This document shows, one piece after another, positions 21,702-30,647 of a stretch of DNA of 45,043 nucleotides; the first letter of the stretch is position 1, and each line of letters opens with the position of its first letter. The notes under the pieces are model-generated. The model made no database searches, was not told the DNA's origin, and was given only the letters and a program-made list of their open reading frames with translations. The stretch comes from Sinomonas atrocyanea. GTDB taxonomy: Bacteria > Actinomycetota > Actinomycetes > Actinomycetales > Micrococcaceae. The stretch spans positions 1 to 45,043 of the forward strand of contig NZ_JAUSTE010000017.1 in the NCBI RefSeq assembly GCF_030812675.1. The letters are read 5' to 3'. Position numbers and translations under genes: made by a program.

Positions 21702-22157
21702 TCAGTCGTCGAAGGTGTTCACCAGCGAGTGCGCGGCGCGCTCGAGGTAGTCCCACAGCGTGGCCTCGTACACGGGGGCGAGGCCGAGAGCCTCCACGCC
21801 CGCCCGCATGTGGAGGAGCCACCGGTCGCGCGCCTCGGGGTTGACCTTGAACGGCACGTGCCGCATCCGCAGGCGCGGGTGCCCGCGCTCGGCGCTGTAG
21901 GTGCCCGGCCCTCCCCAGTACTGCTCGAGGAACATGGTCAGGCGGTGCCGGGCCGGACCGAGGTCCTCTTCGGGATACATGGGGCGCAGGAGCGGATCCT
22001 CGGCCACGCCCTCGTAGAAGGTGTCCACCAGCTTGACGAACGTCTCGTGGCCGCCCACGAGGTCGTAGAAGGAGGCCCCCGCGCCCGACCCGCGCAGGAG
22101 GTCCGGCTGGTTCCCGCGCGGTCCGCCCGGCACGCCCGGTGTTGTCATCTCACTCAT
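21702..22157 (-). CDS. glbO: Group II truncated hemoglobin
   Basis: A 151-residue 2-on-2 globin binding heme and O2/NO. The core begins at FYDLVGGHETFVKLVDTFY. MYPEEDLGPARHRLTMFLEQYWGGP follows, with the proximal histidine in RMRHVPFKV and the group II tryptophan (WG8) in RDRWLLHMRAG. The extra 25-residue Gly/Pro-rich N-terminus is poorly ordered. The ATG at 22157 overlaps the end of the mscS gene by eight bases (ATGAGTGA), so translation is coupled. GlbO in mycobacteria is membrane-associated and supports respiration; pairing with a membrane channel here is notable but unproven. Confidence 0.93.
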   Translation of the reverse strand: MSEMTTPGVPGGPRGNQPDLLRGSGAGASFYDLVGGHETFVKLVDTFYEGVAEDPLLRPMYPEEDLGPARHRLTMFLEQYWGGPGTYSAERGHPRLRMRHVPFKVNPEARDRWLLHMRAGVEALGLAPVYEATLWDYLERAAHSLVNTFDD

Positions 22158-23031
22158 GGGACCTCTGCCCTCCGTTGCCGTACTGTTCGCCCGCCGCCCG
22201 GCCGAGCGCGCCCTTGCCCTCGCGCGAGGGGTCCGTTCCTCCTGCGGCCTGGCCCCCGCCGGTCGTGCCGGCGGTGCCGGCCGCACCGGCCGTGGGGACG
22301 GCGGCAGGGGCGTCCGCGGCGGGCGGCAGGTAGGTGCCCTGGGACCGGTTGCCGAGGCGCAGGATCTCGCCATTGCGCAGGTACCAGATCGTGCCGTCCT
22401 CGGCCCGCACCCGCGTGATGCGCAGGCCCACCGACTCGACTGTGCCGGCCACCTCGCCCGCACCCGTCTCGATGAAGTCGCCGATCCCGTACTGGTCCTC
22501 GAGCGTGATGAAGATCCCGGCGAGGAAGTCGCGGATGAGCTGCTGGGCGCCGAAGCCGATGGCGACGCCGAGGATCCCGACGCTGGTCAGCACCGGGGCC
22601 AGATCGACACCGAGCGCGCGCAGGACGTACATGCCGACGATCGTGGTGATGACCACGGCGACGACCGAGTTGAGGAGGGAGCCGATCGTCTGCGCGCGCT
22701 GGGCCCTGCGCTCCGAGTCGAGCGCCCTCAGTGCGGGAGCCGCCCACCGGAAGATGCGCCGCTGCGTGAGCGTCCTGCCGGCCAGGATGCGCTTGACGAT
22801 CTGCCGGATCAGGTACGTCGCCACGAGCCAGACCACGAGACCGATGCCGACGGCGATCGCGATCTGGAGGAGGGTCTGGTTGAAGGTGGTCACGGCGCTG
22901 TCCAGCTGGGCCGCCGTGATCGGGACGGGGCTCGGGCTGTCGGTGGTCGGAGCCGGGGTCGGCGTCGGGGAGGGGCTGGACGCCGTGCGGGGCGTGAGGG
23001 CGAGCAGGATCGCGGACAGGCCGGAATGCAC
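22150..23031 (-). CDS. Small-conductance mechanosensitive channel, MscS family
   Basis: A 293-residue membrane protein. A Pro/Ser/Thr-rich outer N-terminus (15-40) precedes TM1 (about 55-75), then a basic loop (KRILAGRTLTQRRIFRW) and TM2 (about 115-140). The pore-lining TM3 is LTSVGILGVAIGFGAQQLIRDFLAGIF, with the MscS Gly/Ala packing pattern. A beta domain follows (YGIGDFIE, GTVESVGLRITRVRAEDGTIWYLRNGEILRLGN). The C-terminal alpha/beta vestibule is missing; instead there is a 60-residue Gly/Ala/Thr low-complexity tail. The GTG at 23031 has AAGGAGG nine bases upstream. It is the first gene of a two-gene unit with glbO. It releases solutes on hypo-osmotic shock. Confidence 0.92.
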   Translation of the reverse strand: MHSGLSAILLALTPRTASSPSPTPTPAPTTDSPSPVPITAAQLDSAVTTFNQTLLQIAIAVGIGLVVWLVATYLIRQIVKRILAGRTLTQRRIFRWAAPALRALDSERRAQRAQTIGSLLNSVVAVVITTIVGMYVLRALGVDLAPVLTSVGILGVAIGFGAQQLIRDFLAGIFITLEDQYGIGDFIETGAGEVAGTVESVGLRITRVRAEDGTIWYLRNGEILRLGNRSQGTYLPPAADAPAAVPTAGAAGTAGTTGGGQAAGGTDPSREGKGALGRAAGEQYGNGGQRSHE

Positions 23032-23090
23032 CGTCGGGGGCCTCCTTGTCTGGGGGATGGTGGCCCTTCCACCTTAACGACCCGCGGGCG

Positions 23091-23555
23091 TCAGGGTGCT
23101 ACCGGCTCGTGCCTGACCGAGAAGTTCACCGAGCGCGCAATGAAGCAGGTCGCGTGCGCATCGTCATGCAGGCTGTCGGCGAGCGCGCGCTGCGACTCGT
23201 CGGCCAGCTCGACGCGCGGGCGCAGCGTCACTTCGGTGAACTCCCCGGACGCCCCGTGGACGTTCAGCGTGCCCGTCGCGGCGTCGGAGTAGCCCGTCAC
23301 GACCACGCCGCCCCGCGCGGCCTCGAACAGGTAGCTGAGCATGTGGCACTGGGCCAGCGCGGCCAGCAGCAGCTGCTCCGGGTTGTACCGGTCGGCCGTG
23401 CCGCGGAACGCCGGGTCGGCGGTCCCGGGCAGGACTGGCAGGCCCGGCAGCGCGACGTCGTGCTCCCGCCCGAAGTCGCGCACGCCGGACGTGCCGGTGC
23501 CCCGGTTGCCCGTCCACGTCACGGACACGCTGTAGTGGTGCTCTCCGATCGCCAT
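23091..23555 (-). CDS. OsmC-family peroxiredoxin
   Basis: A 154-residue OsmC/Ohr-type protein reducing organic hydroperoxides with two conserved cysteines, seen here in LLLAALAQCHMLSYL (about 60) and HATCFIARSVNF (about 135). NPEQLLLAALAQC is the family signature. The start is MAIGEHHYSVSV at 23555: it lies seven bases after a TAGCCT -10 (23568-23563), there is no ribosome-binding site, and an upstream extension would overlap pepN. It is therefore probably leaderless, with its promoter overlapping the end of pepN. Confidence 0.92.
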   Translation of the reverse strand: MAIGEHHYSVSVTWTGNRGTGTSGVRDFGREHDVALPGLPVLPGTADPAFRGTADRYNPEQLLLAALAQCHMLSYLFEAARGGVVVTGYSDAATGTLNVHGASGEFTEVTLRPRVELADESQRALADSLHDDAHATCFIARSVNFSVRHEPVAP

Positions 23556-23565
23556 GGGAGGCAGG

Positions 23566-26121
23566 CTACCGGTCGGCGGCCTGGGCGCGCAGCGCACGCG
23601 CCACCCCGTCGCGGTTCTCGAGGGTCATCCGGCGCAGCGCGGCCTGGTCCGGCCCGAGGGACGCGAGGAACCGATCGGTGCGCTCCAGCATTTCCTGGGT
23701 GGTCTGGCGCGCGGGGTAGAGCCCGACGACGACCTGCTGGGCCAGGGCGTGGGTGCGCTCGGCGACGATGCGGGGCACCGCCTCGAAGTACTTCTCGGCG
23801 AACGGGGCGAGCAGCGACGCGTCGTGGGCGCGGGCGAAGCCGTTGATGGCAGCCTGCTGGATGGCGTTGGAGAGGGTCCCCTCCTCGACGATCGACTCCC
23901 ACGCCTCGGCCTTGGCCTCCGGCGTGGGCAGCGCGGCAGTGGCGAGCGCCGCGGCGCACTGGCCCGTGGCGGTCGTGTCCCGCGTGAGCTCGTCCTCGAT
24001 CCGGGCCCTGTCGAGGCGGCCGCCGCACGCGAGCGAGGCCACGAGCTCCCAGCGGAGGTCCTGGTCGACCTCGAGCCCGGGCACCGCCGCCGACCCGTCG
24101 AGGAGGCCTGCCACCGCGTCCAGATGCTCCTCGGAGGAGGCGAGGGCCGCGAACGCCTTGACGAACTGCAGCTGCGAGTCCGACCCCGGCGCCGCATCGT
24201 GGACCAGGGCCCACAGCCGTTCTGCCGCGCTGCGCTTGGCGTCCGGCTGGGCAGCTGCGTCGACGTAGTAGTCGAGCGTGGTGGCGAGCTGGCGGAGGAG
24301 CGTCTGCACGACGGAGGCGTCTGCCTCGGAGCCGATGTTGCCGAGGACGAGGTCGACATAGGAGCGGGCAGGGGTCTCGCCGTCCCGGGCCGCATCCCAG
24401 GCCGAGCCCCAGACGAGGGCCCTGGGCAGGCTCTCCGCGATGTCCTTCAGGCACGAGGTCGCCGTGGCCAGCGAGGCCGGGTCGAGGCGCACCTTCGCGT
24501 ACGCGAGGTCGTCGTCGTTCAGCAGCACGAGGGCCGGACGGGCCCGCCCCACGAGCTCAGGCACCTCGGTGAGCTCCCCGTCCACGTCCAGCTCGGCGCG
24601 GTGCGTGCGCACGAGCGCGCCCGCGCCGTCGTGGTCGTAGAACCCGATCGCGAGGCGGTGGGGGCGGATCTGCGGGTAGTCGGGGACGGCACTCTGGCGG
24701 ACGGCGAAGCGGAGGACGCGGCCGTCGTCGTCCGTCTCGATCTCGGGCGAGAGGGTGTTGGCTCCGGCGGTCTCGAGCCACGCCCGGCCCCAGGCGGTCA
24801 GGTCGCGGCCGCTGGCCGCCTCGAGTTCGGCCATGAGGTCGGCGAGCACGGTGTTGCCCCAGGCGTGCTTGGCGAAGTACCGGCGCACGCCCTCCATGAA
24901 GTGCTCGTGTCCCACCCAGGCCACGAGCTGCTTGAGCACCGAGGCGCCCTTCGCGTAGGTGATGCCGTCGAAGTTGACCTCGACGTCCGCCAGGTCGTTG
25001 ATGTCCGCGAAGATCGGGTGGGTCGTGGGGAGCTGGTCCTGGCGGTATGCCCAGGACTTCTCGACGGAGGCGAAGGTGGTCCACGCGTGGCGGAAGGCGG
25101 TGCCCTCGGCGGCGGCAAGGTGGGACATGAACTCGGCGAAGGACTCGTTGAGCCAGAGGTCGTCCCACCAGCGCATCGTCACGAGGTCGCCGAACCACAT
25201 GTGCGCGAGCTCGTGCAGCACCGTGATGGCGCGCCGCTCGACGGTGGCCTGGGTGGGCTTCGAGCGGAACACGTAGCTCTCGAGGATCGTCACAGCGCCG
25301 GCGTTCTCCATCGCCCCCGCGTTGAACTCCGGGACGAAGAGCTGGTCGTACTTCTCGAACGGGTACTCGCACCCGAACTCGCGCTCGTAGAACGCGAAGC
25401 CCTCCTTGGTCAGGGCGAAGATGTTCTCGGCGTCGAGGTACTGCATGAGGGACTTCCGCGCGAAGATCCCGAGCGGGATGGTCCGGCCCTCGGAGTTGAC
25501 GAGCTCGTCCGCGACCTTCTGGTACGGGCCGGCAATGAGCGCCGTGATGTAGCTGGAGATCCGCGGGGTCGGTGCGAAGTCCCACACCGAGCGGGCCTGC
25601 TCCCCGGGGACGCGCACCGGCTCCGGCGTGGGGGAATTGGAGACGACCTCCCAGTGCGACGGGGCCGTGACCGTGAAGCGGAAGGAGGCCTTGAGGTCGG
25701 GCTGCTCGAAGACGGCGAACATGCGGCGCGAGTCGGGGACCTCGAACTGGGTGTAGAGGTAGGCCTCGCCGTCCACCGGATCGACGAAGCGGTGCAGGCC
25801 CTCGCCGGTGTTCATGTAGGGGGCGTCGGCGTCGACCACGAGGACGTTCTCGGCGGCGAGGGACGGCAGCTGGATGCGGACGCCGTCGCTGGCCTCCTCG
25901 ACGTCCAGCTCGACGCCGTTGAGCGTCACCGAGCGGACGGTGTCGGTGATGGCGTCGATGAACGACGAGGCGCCCTCGGCGGCGCTGAAGCGCACCGTGG
26001 TCCGCGAGCCGAAGACCCTGTCCCCGCGGGTGAGGTCGAGCTCGACGTGGTAGTCCTCGACGTGCTGGATGCACTCAGCCCTCTCGACGGCTTCCGAGCG
26101 GGTGAGATTGGTCCCTGGCAT
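23566..26121 (-). CDS. pepN: Aminopeptidase N (M1 family)
   Basis: A cytosolic zinc metallopeptidase that removes N-terminal residues from peptides. The 851 residues include the N-terminal beta-saddle (about 1-200), the exopeptidase GAMENAG motif, and the zinc site HELAH with H303, E304, H307 and the third ligand E326 in NESFAEF (HExxH-x18-E). The C-terminal ERAP1-like helical domain covers about 520-850. The ATG at 26121 has GGAGGG just upstream (four-base spacing); an in-frame ATG at 26136 is a second option. The frame stays open much further upstream, but that part is antisense to the gene at 26260 and was excluded. It diverges from that gene with 138 bases between. Confidence 0.95.
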   Translation of the reverse strand: MPGTNLTRSEAVERAECIQHVEDYHVELDLTRGDRVFGSRTTVRFSAAEGASSFIDAITDTVRSVTLNGVELDVEEASDGVRIQLPSLAAENVLVVDADAPYMNTGEGLHRFVDPVDGEAYLYTQFEVPDSRRMFAVFEQPDLKASFRFTVTAPSHWEVVSNSPTPEPVRVPGEQARSVWDFAPTPRISSYITALIAGPYQKVADELVNSEGRTIPLGIFARKSLMQYLDAENIFALTKEGFAFYEREFGCEYPFEKYDQLFVPEFNAGAMENAGAVTILESYVFRSKPTQATVERRAITVLHELAHMWFGDLVTMRWWDDLWLNESFAEFMSHLAAAEGTAFRHAWTTFASVEKSWAYRQDQLPTTHPIFADINDLADVEVNFDGITYAKGASVLKQLVAWVGHEHFMEGVRRYFAKHAWGNTVLADLMAELEAASGRDLTAWGRAWLETAGANTLSPEIETDDDGRVLRFAVRQSAVPDYPQIRPHRLAIGFYDHDGAGALVRTHRAELDVDGELTEVPELVGRARPALVLLNDDDLAYAKVRLDPASLATATSCLKDIAESLPRALVWGSAWDAARDGETPARSYVDLVLGNIGSEADASVVQTLLRQLATTLDYYVDAAAQPDAKRSAAERLWALVHDAAPGSDSQLQFVKAFAALASSEEHLDAVAGLLDGSAAVPGLEVDQDLRWELVASLACGGRLDRARIEDELTRDTTATGQCAAALATAALPTPEAKAEAWESIVEEGTLSNAIQQAAINGFARAHDASLLAPFAEKYFEAVPRIVAERTHALAQQVVVGLYPARQTTQEMLERTDRFLASLGPDQAALRRMTLENRDGVARALRAQAADR

Positions 26122-26259
26122 GTGCCCTCCAAGCATGTGCGCCACGATGGCCCGCGTGGTGCGGGTCACTTTTGAAGGCATTGTTTCATGGTGCGCCGCA
26201 GCATGCCAGCGCCTTCCTGGGCGCCCCGGGCGGCCGTGCGGGTGCAGTAGCGTTGGAGC

Positions 26260-27219
26260 ATGGCGGGATCTGCGGAGGCGAGGTGGGACCGGAAGGCGCT
26301 CCGCTTCGCGATCGGATACCCCGTCCTGCTCGCACTGGGCTTCGGGCTGGCCTCGCTCTCCTTCCACGGACGGGTCCCCGACCCGGTGGCATGGCAGTGG
26401 GACGCGGGCGGGGGCCGGGCGTTCATCCCCTTCACCGCCTACCTCCTCGGCGGCGCAGTGCTGGTCGCGGTCGTCGGAGCCCTCCTGTGCCTGCAGGCCG
26501 CGCTCCTGAGCCGGCCGCCGATCTCCCGCCGGATCTTCATGGCCGGCGGCGTCGGGATGTCGATGTTCCTCACCACGGTCCTCGCCGCCGGACTCATCGG
26601 GCAGGACGGCGTCCCGGCCCGGGACTCGCATCCGGATCCGATCGTGCTCGCGATGGGATCCGGGGCCACCGTCGCGTTCACGGTCGTGATGCTGCTGTCC
26701 TTCAAGCCCGAGGAGCAGTGGAGCCCGAAGGACGAGGCCGCGCTGCTCGACGAGCTCGAGCCGGAGCGTGCCGCCTCGACCTTCACCTACTGGGCGCACG
26801 CCCGGTCCTCGGTGTTCGTCATGCTCAGCATCATCGGCGTCTCGGTCTCCCTCCTGCTGCTCGTCCTCTCGTGGTGGATCTCGCTGGTCCTCACCGCGGC
26901 GGCACTCCTCACGGCAGCCTCGCTCGTTGCCCGCGTGCGGGTGAGCCCGGAGTCCGTGGGGGTCTTCCTCGCCGGGGTCGTCCCGGTCCTCAGATTCGCC
27001 CCGGAGCGGGTGCTGCGGGCCGGGTTCGAGACGGTGCGCGCCCGCGACTTCGGGGGATGGGGGTACCGCCGCCGGGGCCAGTCCCTGTCCGTCCTCGTGG
27101 CGAGCGGGGAAGCCGTCACTGTGGTCCTCGACGACGGCCGCCGGGCCACGTTCTCCGGCCGGGACGGCGACACCGCCCGCCGCGTCGTCGACGTGCTGCG
27201 GAGTGCCTCGGGCGCGTAG
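26260..27219 (+). CDS. DUF1648-like membrane protein
   Basis: A 319-residue protein with an N-terminal DUF1648-like segment: a first membrane helix (about 16-36) then LPD-type RVPDPVAWQWDAGG, the hallmark of the family. About six hydrophobic helices follow (50-72, 88-108, 128-148, 180-222). The C-terminal half (about 225-319) is soluble, with a compact beta-rich sequence (VRVSPESVGVFL, ARDFGGWGYRRRGQSLSVLVAS) resembling a PH-like domain. It is a membrane protein of unknown function; DUF1648 is found in proteins such as SdpI. The ATG at 26260 lies six bases after TAGCGT, with no ribosome-binding site, so it is probably leaderless. Confidence 0.8.
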   Translation: MAGSAEARWDRKALRFAIGYPVLLALGFGLASLSFHGRVPDPVAWQWDAGGGRAFIPFTAYLLGGAVLVAVVGALLCLQAALLSRPPISRRIFMAGGVGMSMFLTTVLAAGLIGQDGVPARDSHPDPIVLAMGSGATVAFTVVMLLSFKPEEQWSPKDEAALLDELEPERAASTFTYWAHARSSVFVMLSIIGVSVSLLLLVLSWWISLVLTAAALLTAASLVARVRVSPESVGVFLAGVVPVLRFAPERVLRAGFETVRARDFGGWGYRRRGQSLSVLVASGEAVTVVLDDGRRATFSGRDGDTARRVVDVLRSASGA

Positions 27220-27311
27220 TCTTGACCTCGCCCCCCGCGAGGTCCCGGAAGGCACCGGGGCACGGCCTCCGCGCCCGCGGCGGGGCGAGAGAATCCGAGG
27301 AGAGGAACCCC

Positions 27312-27794
27312 GTGCCGAAGCCGCGCGTCCACATTGCCACCGACCATGCCGGCATGGAGCTTTCCGCCCACCTGGTGTCCCATCTGCGCGGCCGGGGCTT
27401 CGAGGTCGTGGACCACGGGCCCGCCGAGTACGACCCGCTCGACGACTACCCCGCCTTCTGCATCAAGGCCGCGCTCGCCGTCGTCGCCGACCAGGAGGCC
27501 GGCACGCCTGCGCTGGGCATCGTCCTGGGCGGCTCGGGCAACGGCGAGCAGATCGCGGCCAACAAGGTCAGGGGGATCCGCGCGGCCCTGGCCTGGAACC
27601 TCGACACCGCCCGCCTCGCCCGCGAGCACAACGACGCCAACGTCGTCGCCGTCGGCGGCCGCCAGCACAGCGTCGACGAGGCGACGACCCTCATCGAGGC
27701 GTTCCTCGCCGAGCCGTTCAGCCACGACGAGCGCCACGTCCGCCGGATCGGCAAGATCGCCGCGTACGAGGCCTCCGGCGAGATCGTCGAGTAG
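27312..27794 (+). CDS. rpiB: Ribose-5-phosphate isomerase B
   Basis: Interconverts ribose-5-phosphate and ribulose-5-phosphate in the pentose phosphate pathway. The 160-residue protein has the RpiB/LacAB fold: HIATDHAGMEL at the N-terminus with the Asp-His pair, LGIVLGGSGNGEQIAANKVRGIRAAL (about 75-100), and REHNDANVVAVGGR. The catalytic cysteine of E. coli RpiB in the GTGxG block is replaced by serine (GGSGNG), as in actinobacterial enzymes, which use the downstream Glu as base. The GTG at 27312 has a strong GAGGAGAGGA site. nei follows after 19 bases, so the two are cotranscribed. Confidence 0.95.
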   Translation: MPKPRVHIATDHAGMELSAHLVSHLRGRGFEVVDHGPAEYDPLDDYPAFCIKAALAVVADQEAGTPALGIVLGGSGNGEQIAANKVRGIRAALAWNLDTARLAREHNDANVVAVGGRQHSVDEATTLIEAFLAEPFSHDERHVRRIGKIAAYEASGEIVE

Positions 27795-27813
27795 TCCCCA
27801 GGCGCTGTCGACC

Positions 27814-28755
27814 GTGCCCGAAGGACACTCCATCCACCGTCTTGCCCGCCAGTTCGGCGACGTCTTCGTCGGCCGGCGGCTCTCCGTCTCGAGCCCGCAG
27901 GGCCGCTTCGCCCAAGGGGCCGCGCTCCTGGACGGGCGCGTCCTGGAGGCCGCCTCGGCCCACGGCAAGCAGCTCTTCCTCCAGTTCGGGGGCGGACTCG
28001 TGCTGCGCGTGCACCTGGGCCTCTACGGGGCCTGGGAGTTCGGCGGCGACGCGACGTTCCGGGGCGCCTCGAGCATCGGCGCGCCCCGGCGGGTGGGGGA
28101 GCGCGAACTGGCGGACGACGGCGCACGGCAGCCGAGTGCCGCGCCTCCCCCTCCGCGCGGCGCCGTCAGGGCACGTCTCGTGTCCGAGAACGGCTGGGCG
28201 GACCTGCGCGGCGCGAGCGCCTGCGTCGTCGAGACCGCCGAGGAGGCCGCCGCGGTCCGCGCCCGCCTCGGTCCCGACCCGCTCGCCCGTGCCGCGGCGG
28301 GGGAGCAGCAGGCGTCGGACGGTGCGGACGCAGCGGAATTCGCCCGGCGTCTCACGCGGCGCCGCGCTCCCGTGGCCCGGCTGCTCATGGACCAGGAGGT
28401 CGTCGCCGGCATCGGGAACGTCTACCGCGCCGAGCTGCTCTTCCGCGCGCGGCTCGACCCGTTCACGCCCGGCACGGCCCTCGGCACGGAGCGTGCGCTC
28501 GCCCTGTGGGAGGATGCCGCGGCGGCGATGGCCGAGGGGGTCCGCGATGGCAGGATCGTCACCACCGGCCCCCAGTTCTGGATCGGGGGGTCGGGGTCGC
28601 TTCCTGGCCCGGAGGACGCCCACTACGTCTACCGGCGGCACGGGATGCCGTGCCGTGTGTGCGGCACCGCGGTGACCATGGCCGCGGAGGCAGGGCGCAA
28701 GCTCTACTGGTGCACCGGCTGCCAGGCCCCGGACGGGACCCGCGGCGCAATTTGA
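27814..28755 (+). CDS. nei: Fpg/Nei-family DNA glycosylase (Nei1-like)
   Basis: A bifunctional base-excision enzyme removing oxidised bases and cleaving abasic sites. Catalytic P1 and E2 are in PEGHSIHRLARQ once Met is removed. The beta-sandwich includes LRVHLGLYGAWEF; the helix-two-turn-helix carries LLMDQEVVAGIGNVYRAELLFRA. The C-terminal zinc finger is CRVCGT to WCTGCQ, with all four cysteines. The 313 residues match M. tuberculosis Nei1 (Rv2464c) in start and order. The GTG at 27814 lies 19 bases after rpiB. The stop codon lies inside the TTGACA -35 of the next tRNA gene. Confidence 0.94.
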   Translation: MPEGHSIHRLARQFGDVFVGRRLSVSSPQGRFAQGAALLDGRVLEAASAHGKQLFLQFGGGLVLRVHLGLYGAWEFGGDATFRGASSIGAPRRVGERELADDGARQPSAAPPPPRGAVRARLVSENGWADLRGASACVVETAEEAAAVRARLGPDPLARAAAGEQQASDGADAAEFARRLTRRRAPVARLLMDQEVVAGIGNVYRAELLFRARLDPFTPGTALGTERALALWEDAAAAMAEGVRDGRIVTTGPQFWIGGSGSLPGPEDAHYVYRRHGMPCRVCGTAVTMAAEAGRKLYWCTGCQAPDGTRGAI

Positions 28756-28781
28756 CACCCGCGGGCCCCGTTCGCTTTAGT
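28752..28781 (+). promoter_or_regulatory. Promoter of tRNA-Gly overlapping the nei stop
   Basis: A perfect TTGACA -35 (28752-28757) and TTTAGT (28776-28781), 18 bases apart, start transcription near 28788, just before the tRNA at 28793. The nei stop codon TGA is inside the -35. Confidence 0.6.
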
Positions 28782-28792
28782 TGGAGGGCCCC

Positions 28793-28863
28793 GGGGGCGT
28801 AGCTCAATGGTAGAGCGCCAGTCTTCCAAACTGGATACGCGGGTTCGATTCCCGTCGCCCCCT
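28793..28863 (+). tRNA. tRNA-Gly (UCC)
   Basis: Acceptor GGGGGCG/CGCCCCC, D arm GCTC/GAGC, anticodon stem CCAGT/ACTGG with loop CTTCCAA (UCC), T arm with TTCGATT loop, and discriminator T. It is 71 bases long, without an encoded CCA. Confidence 0.95.
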
Positions 28864-28872
28864 CGCCTGCAC

Positions 28873-28900
28873 CGGGCCCTTCCTGTCACGGAGGGGCCCG
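28873..28900 (+). terminator. Terminator of tRNA-Gly
   Basis: CGGGCCCTTCC pairs with GGAGGGGCCCG (28873-28900, one G-T pair), followed by TTTCC. Confidence 0.7.
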
Positions 28901-28967
28901 TTTCCGTGCCCCGGGGCTGATGTGCATTGGTTTGTCGCAGGCCTGTATCGTGGTCTGTGCACTAGAC

Positions 28968-29042
28968 CGGGGTGTAGCTCAGCTTGGCTAGAGCGCCTGC
29001 TTTGGGAGCAGGAAGTCGCAGGTTCAAATCCTGTCACCCCGA
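28968..29042 (+). tRNA. tRNA-Pro (UGG)
   Basis: Acceptor CGGGGTG/CACCCCG, D arm GCTC/GAGC, anticodon stem CCTGC/GCAGG with loop TTTGGGA (anticodon UGG), T loop TTCAAAT, discriminator A. It is 75 bases without CCA. Only 67 bases and no terminator separate it from tig, so a tRNA-Pro/tig transcript is possible. Confidence 0.95.
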
Positions 29043-29109
29043 CAGTCGCGTCCTGAGGCATCACGCCCAGGGCGGCACCCATGATCCGACCATCCAGGAG
29101 AGCCACGCT

Positions 29110-30483
29110 GTGAAGAGCGCTGCCGAGAACCTCAGCCCCACGCGGGTCAAGCTCAACGTCGAGGTGACCCTCGACGAGCTGAAGCCCAACATCGATGCCG
29201 CCTACAAGTCCGTCGCCGAGCAGATCCAGGTGCCGGGCTTCCGCAAGGGCAAGGTCCCGGCCCGCCTCGTCGACCAGCGCGTCGGCCGCGGCTACGTGCT
29301 CGAGACCGCCATCAACGAGGGCCTCAACGACTGGTACCAGCAGGCCGTGGCCGAGACGGGCATCCGCCCGCTCTCCCGCCCCGAGGTCGAGATCACCGAG
29401 GTCCCGGACCCCGCCGCCACCGAGGGCGAGCTCAAGTTCGCCGTCGAGGTCGACGTGCGCCCCGAGATCGAGCTCCCCGACTACGAGGGCCTCAAGGTCG
29501 ACGTCGCGGCCGCCGAGACGAGCGACGACGACGTCCAGACCGCCCTCGACGAGCTCCGCGGGCGCTTCGGCACCCTCAAGCCGGTGGACCGCCCCGCGCA
29601 GGCCGACGACTTCCTGACGATCGACATCTCCGCCTCGGTCGGCGGCGAGCAGGTCGACTCCGCTGCGGGCCTGTCCTACCAGGTCGGCTCCGGGACCATG
29701 CTCGAGGGCCTCGACGAGGCCGTCACCGGCCTGTCCGAGGGCGAAGAGGCCGTCTTCGAGACCAAGCTCGCCGGCGGCGAGCACGCCGGCGAGACCGCCT
29801 CCGTGACCGTCAAGGTCACGGCGGTTAAGGAGCGCGAGCTCCCCGAGGCCGACGACGACTTCGCCCAGCTCGCCTCCGAGTTCGACACGATCGAGGAGCT
29901 CCGCGCCGACCTCGTCAAGCAGGCCGCCCAGTCGAAGGTCGTCGCCCAGGGCGTCGAGGCCCGCGACAAGGTCCTCGACAAGCTGGTCGAGCTGGTCGAG
30001 GTCCCGGTTCCCGAGAGCGTCGTGGCCGAGCAGGTCGAGGCCCACTTCAACCCGGCCAACGGGGGCCACGCGGCGGACGAGGACCACGACACCGACGAGC
30101 ACCGCGCCGAGGTCAAGGCCAACACGGAGCGCGCCTTCAAGAACGAGGTCATCCTCGACGCGATCGCCGACAAGGAGGAGATCGGGGTCTCGCAGGGCGA
30201 GCTCATCGAGTACCTCGTCACCACGGCCAGCCAGTACGGCATGGACCCGAACCAGTTCGCGCAGATCATGGACCAGTCCGGCCAGGTCCCGATGATGGTC
30301 GGCGAGGTCCGCCGCCGCAAGGCACTCGCCGCCGTGCTCGGCAAGGCCGAGGTGACGGACTCCGAGGGCAACGCGATCGACCTCAGCGAGTTCGTCCGTC
30401 CGCTCGACGAGGAGGAGGCCCCGGAGGCTTCCGAGGCGACCGAGGCGACGCCGAGCGACGATCCCGCCGCCGCCACGTTCTGA
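29110..30483 (+). CDS. tig: Trigger factor
   Basis: A ribosome-bound chaperone that receives nascent chains. The 457 residues show the ribosome-docking domain with the [17 protein letters not shown] signature (about 39-55), the FKBP-type prolyl isomerase domain (about 155-245), and the helical C-terminal chaperone domain. The acidic tail ([20 protein letters not shown]) is typical of actinobacteria. The GTG at 29110 follows AGGAGA. It precedes the clpP1-clpP2-clpX group, the common bacterial order linking folding and proteolysis. A hairpin closes it and clpP1 has its own promoter region. Confidence 0.95.
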   Translation: MKSAAENLSPTRVKLNVEVTLDELKPNIDAAYKSVAEQIQVPGFRKGKVPARLVDQRVGRGYVLETAINEGLNDWYQQAVAETGIRPLSRPEVEITEVPDPAATEGELKFAVEVDVRPEIELPDYEGLKVDVAAAETSDDDVQTALDELRGRFGTLKPVDRPAQADDFLTIDISASVGGEQVDSAAGLSYQVGSGTMLEGLDEAVTGLSEGEEAVFETKLAGGEHAGETASVTVKVTAVKERELPEADDDFAQLASEFDTIEELRADLVKQAAQSKVVAQGVEARDKVLDKLVELVEVPVPESVVAEQVEAHFNPANGGHAADEDHDTDEHRAEVKANTERAFKNEVILDAIADKEEIGVSQGELIEYLVTTASQYGMDPNQFAQIMDQSGQVPMMVGEVRRRKALAAVLGKAEVTDSEGNAIDLSEFVRPLDEEEAPEASEATEATPSDDPAAATF

Positions 30484-30526
30484 CGCCCTCCGGCCCGGCG
30501 CTTCCCGCCCGGGCCGAGCGGCACAC

Positions 30527-30570
30527 GAGGCCGCCGTCCGCCGTCCCTGAAGGGACGGGGCGGCGGCCTC
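30527..30570 (+). terminator. Terminator after tig
   Basis: GAGGCCGCCG...CCGTCCCT pairs with AGGGACGG...CGGCGGCCTC with an internal TCCG bulge, ending at 30570. It separates tig from clpP1. Confidence 0.65.
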
Positions 30571-30592
30571 CGTCGTCCCCGCCCTGAGGCGC

Positions 30593-30609
30593 ATGCGCTG
30601 GGAGCGAAC
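30593..30609 (+). promoter_or_regulatory. Candidate ClgR operator before clpP1P2
   Basis: TGCGC-TGGGA-GCGAAC at 30594-30609 matches the ClgR dyad TTCGC-N5-GCGAA with one mismatch. ClgR activates clpP1P2 in Corynebacterium, Streptomyces and mycobacteria. The site is centred about 58 bases before the start predicted from the TAATGT -10, a suitable place for an activator. Confidence 0.5.
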
Positions 30610-30647
30610 AGCGCGCAGGGCCGGAACAATGCGCCCCTGAAAACGGC

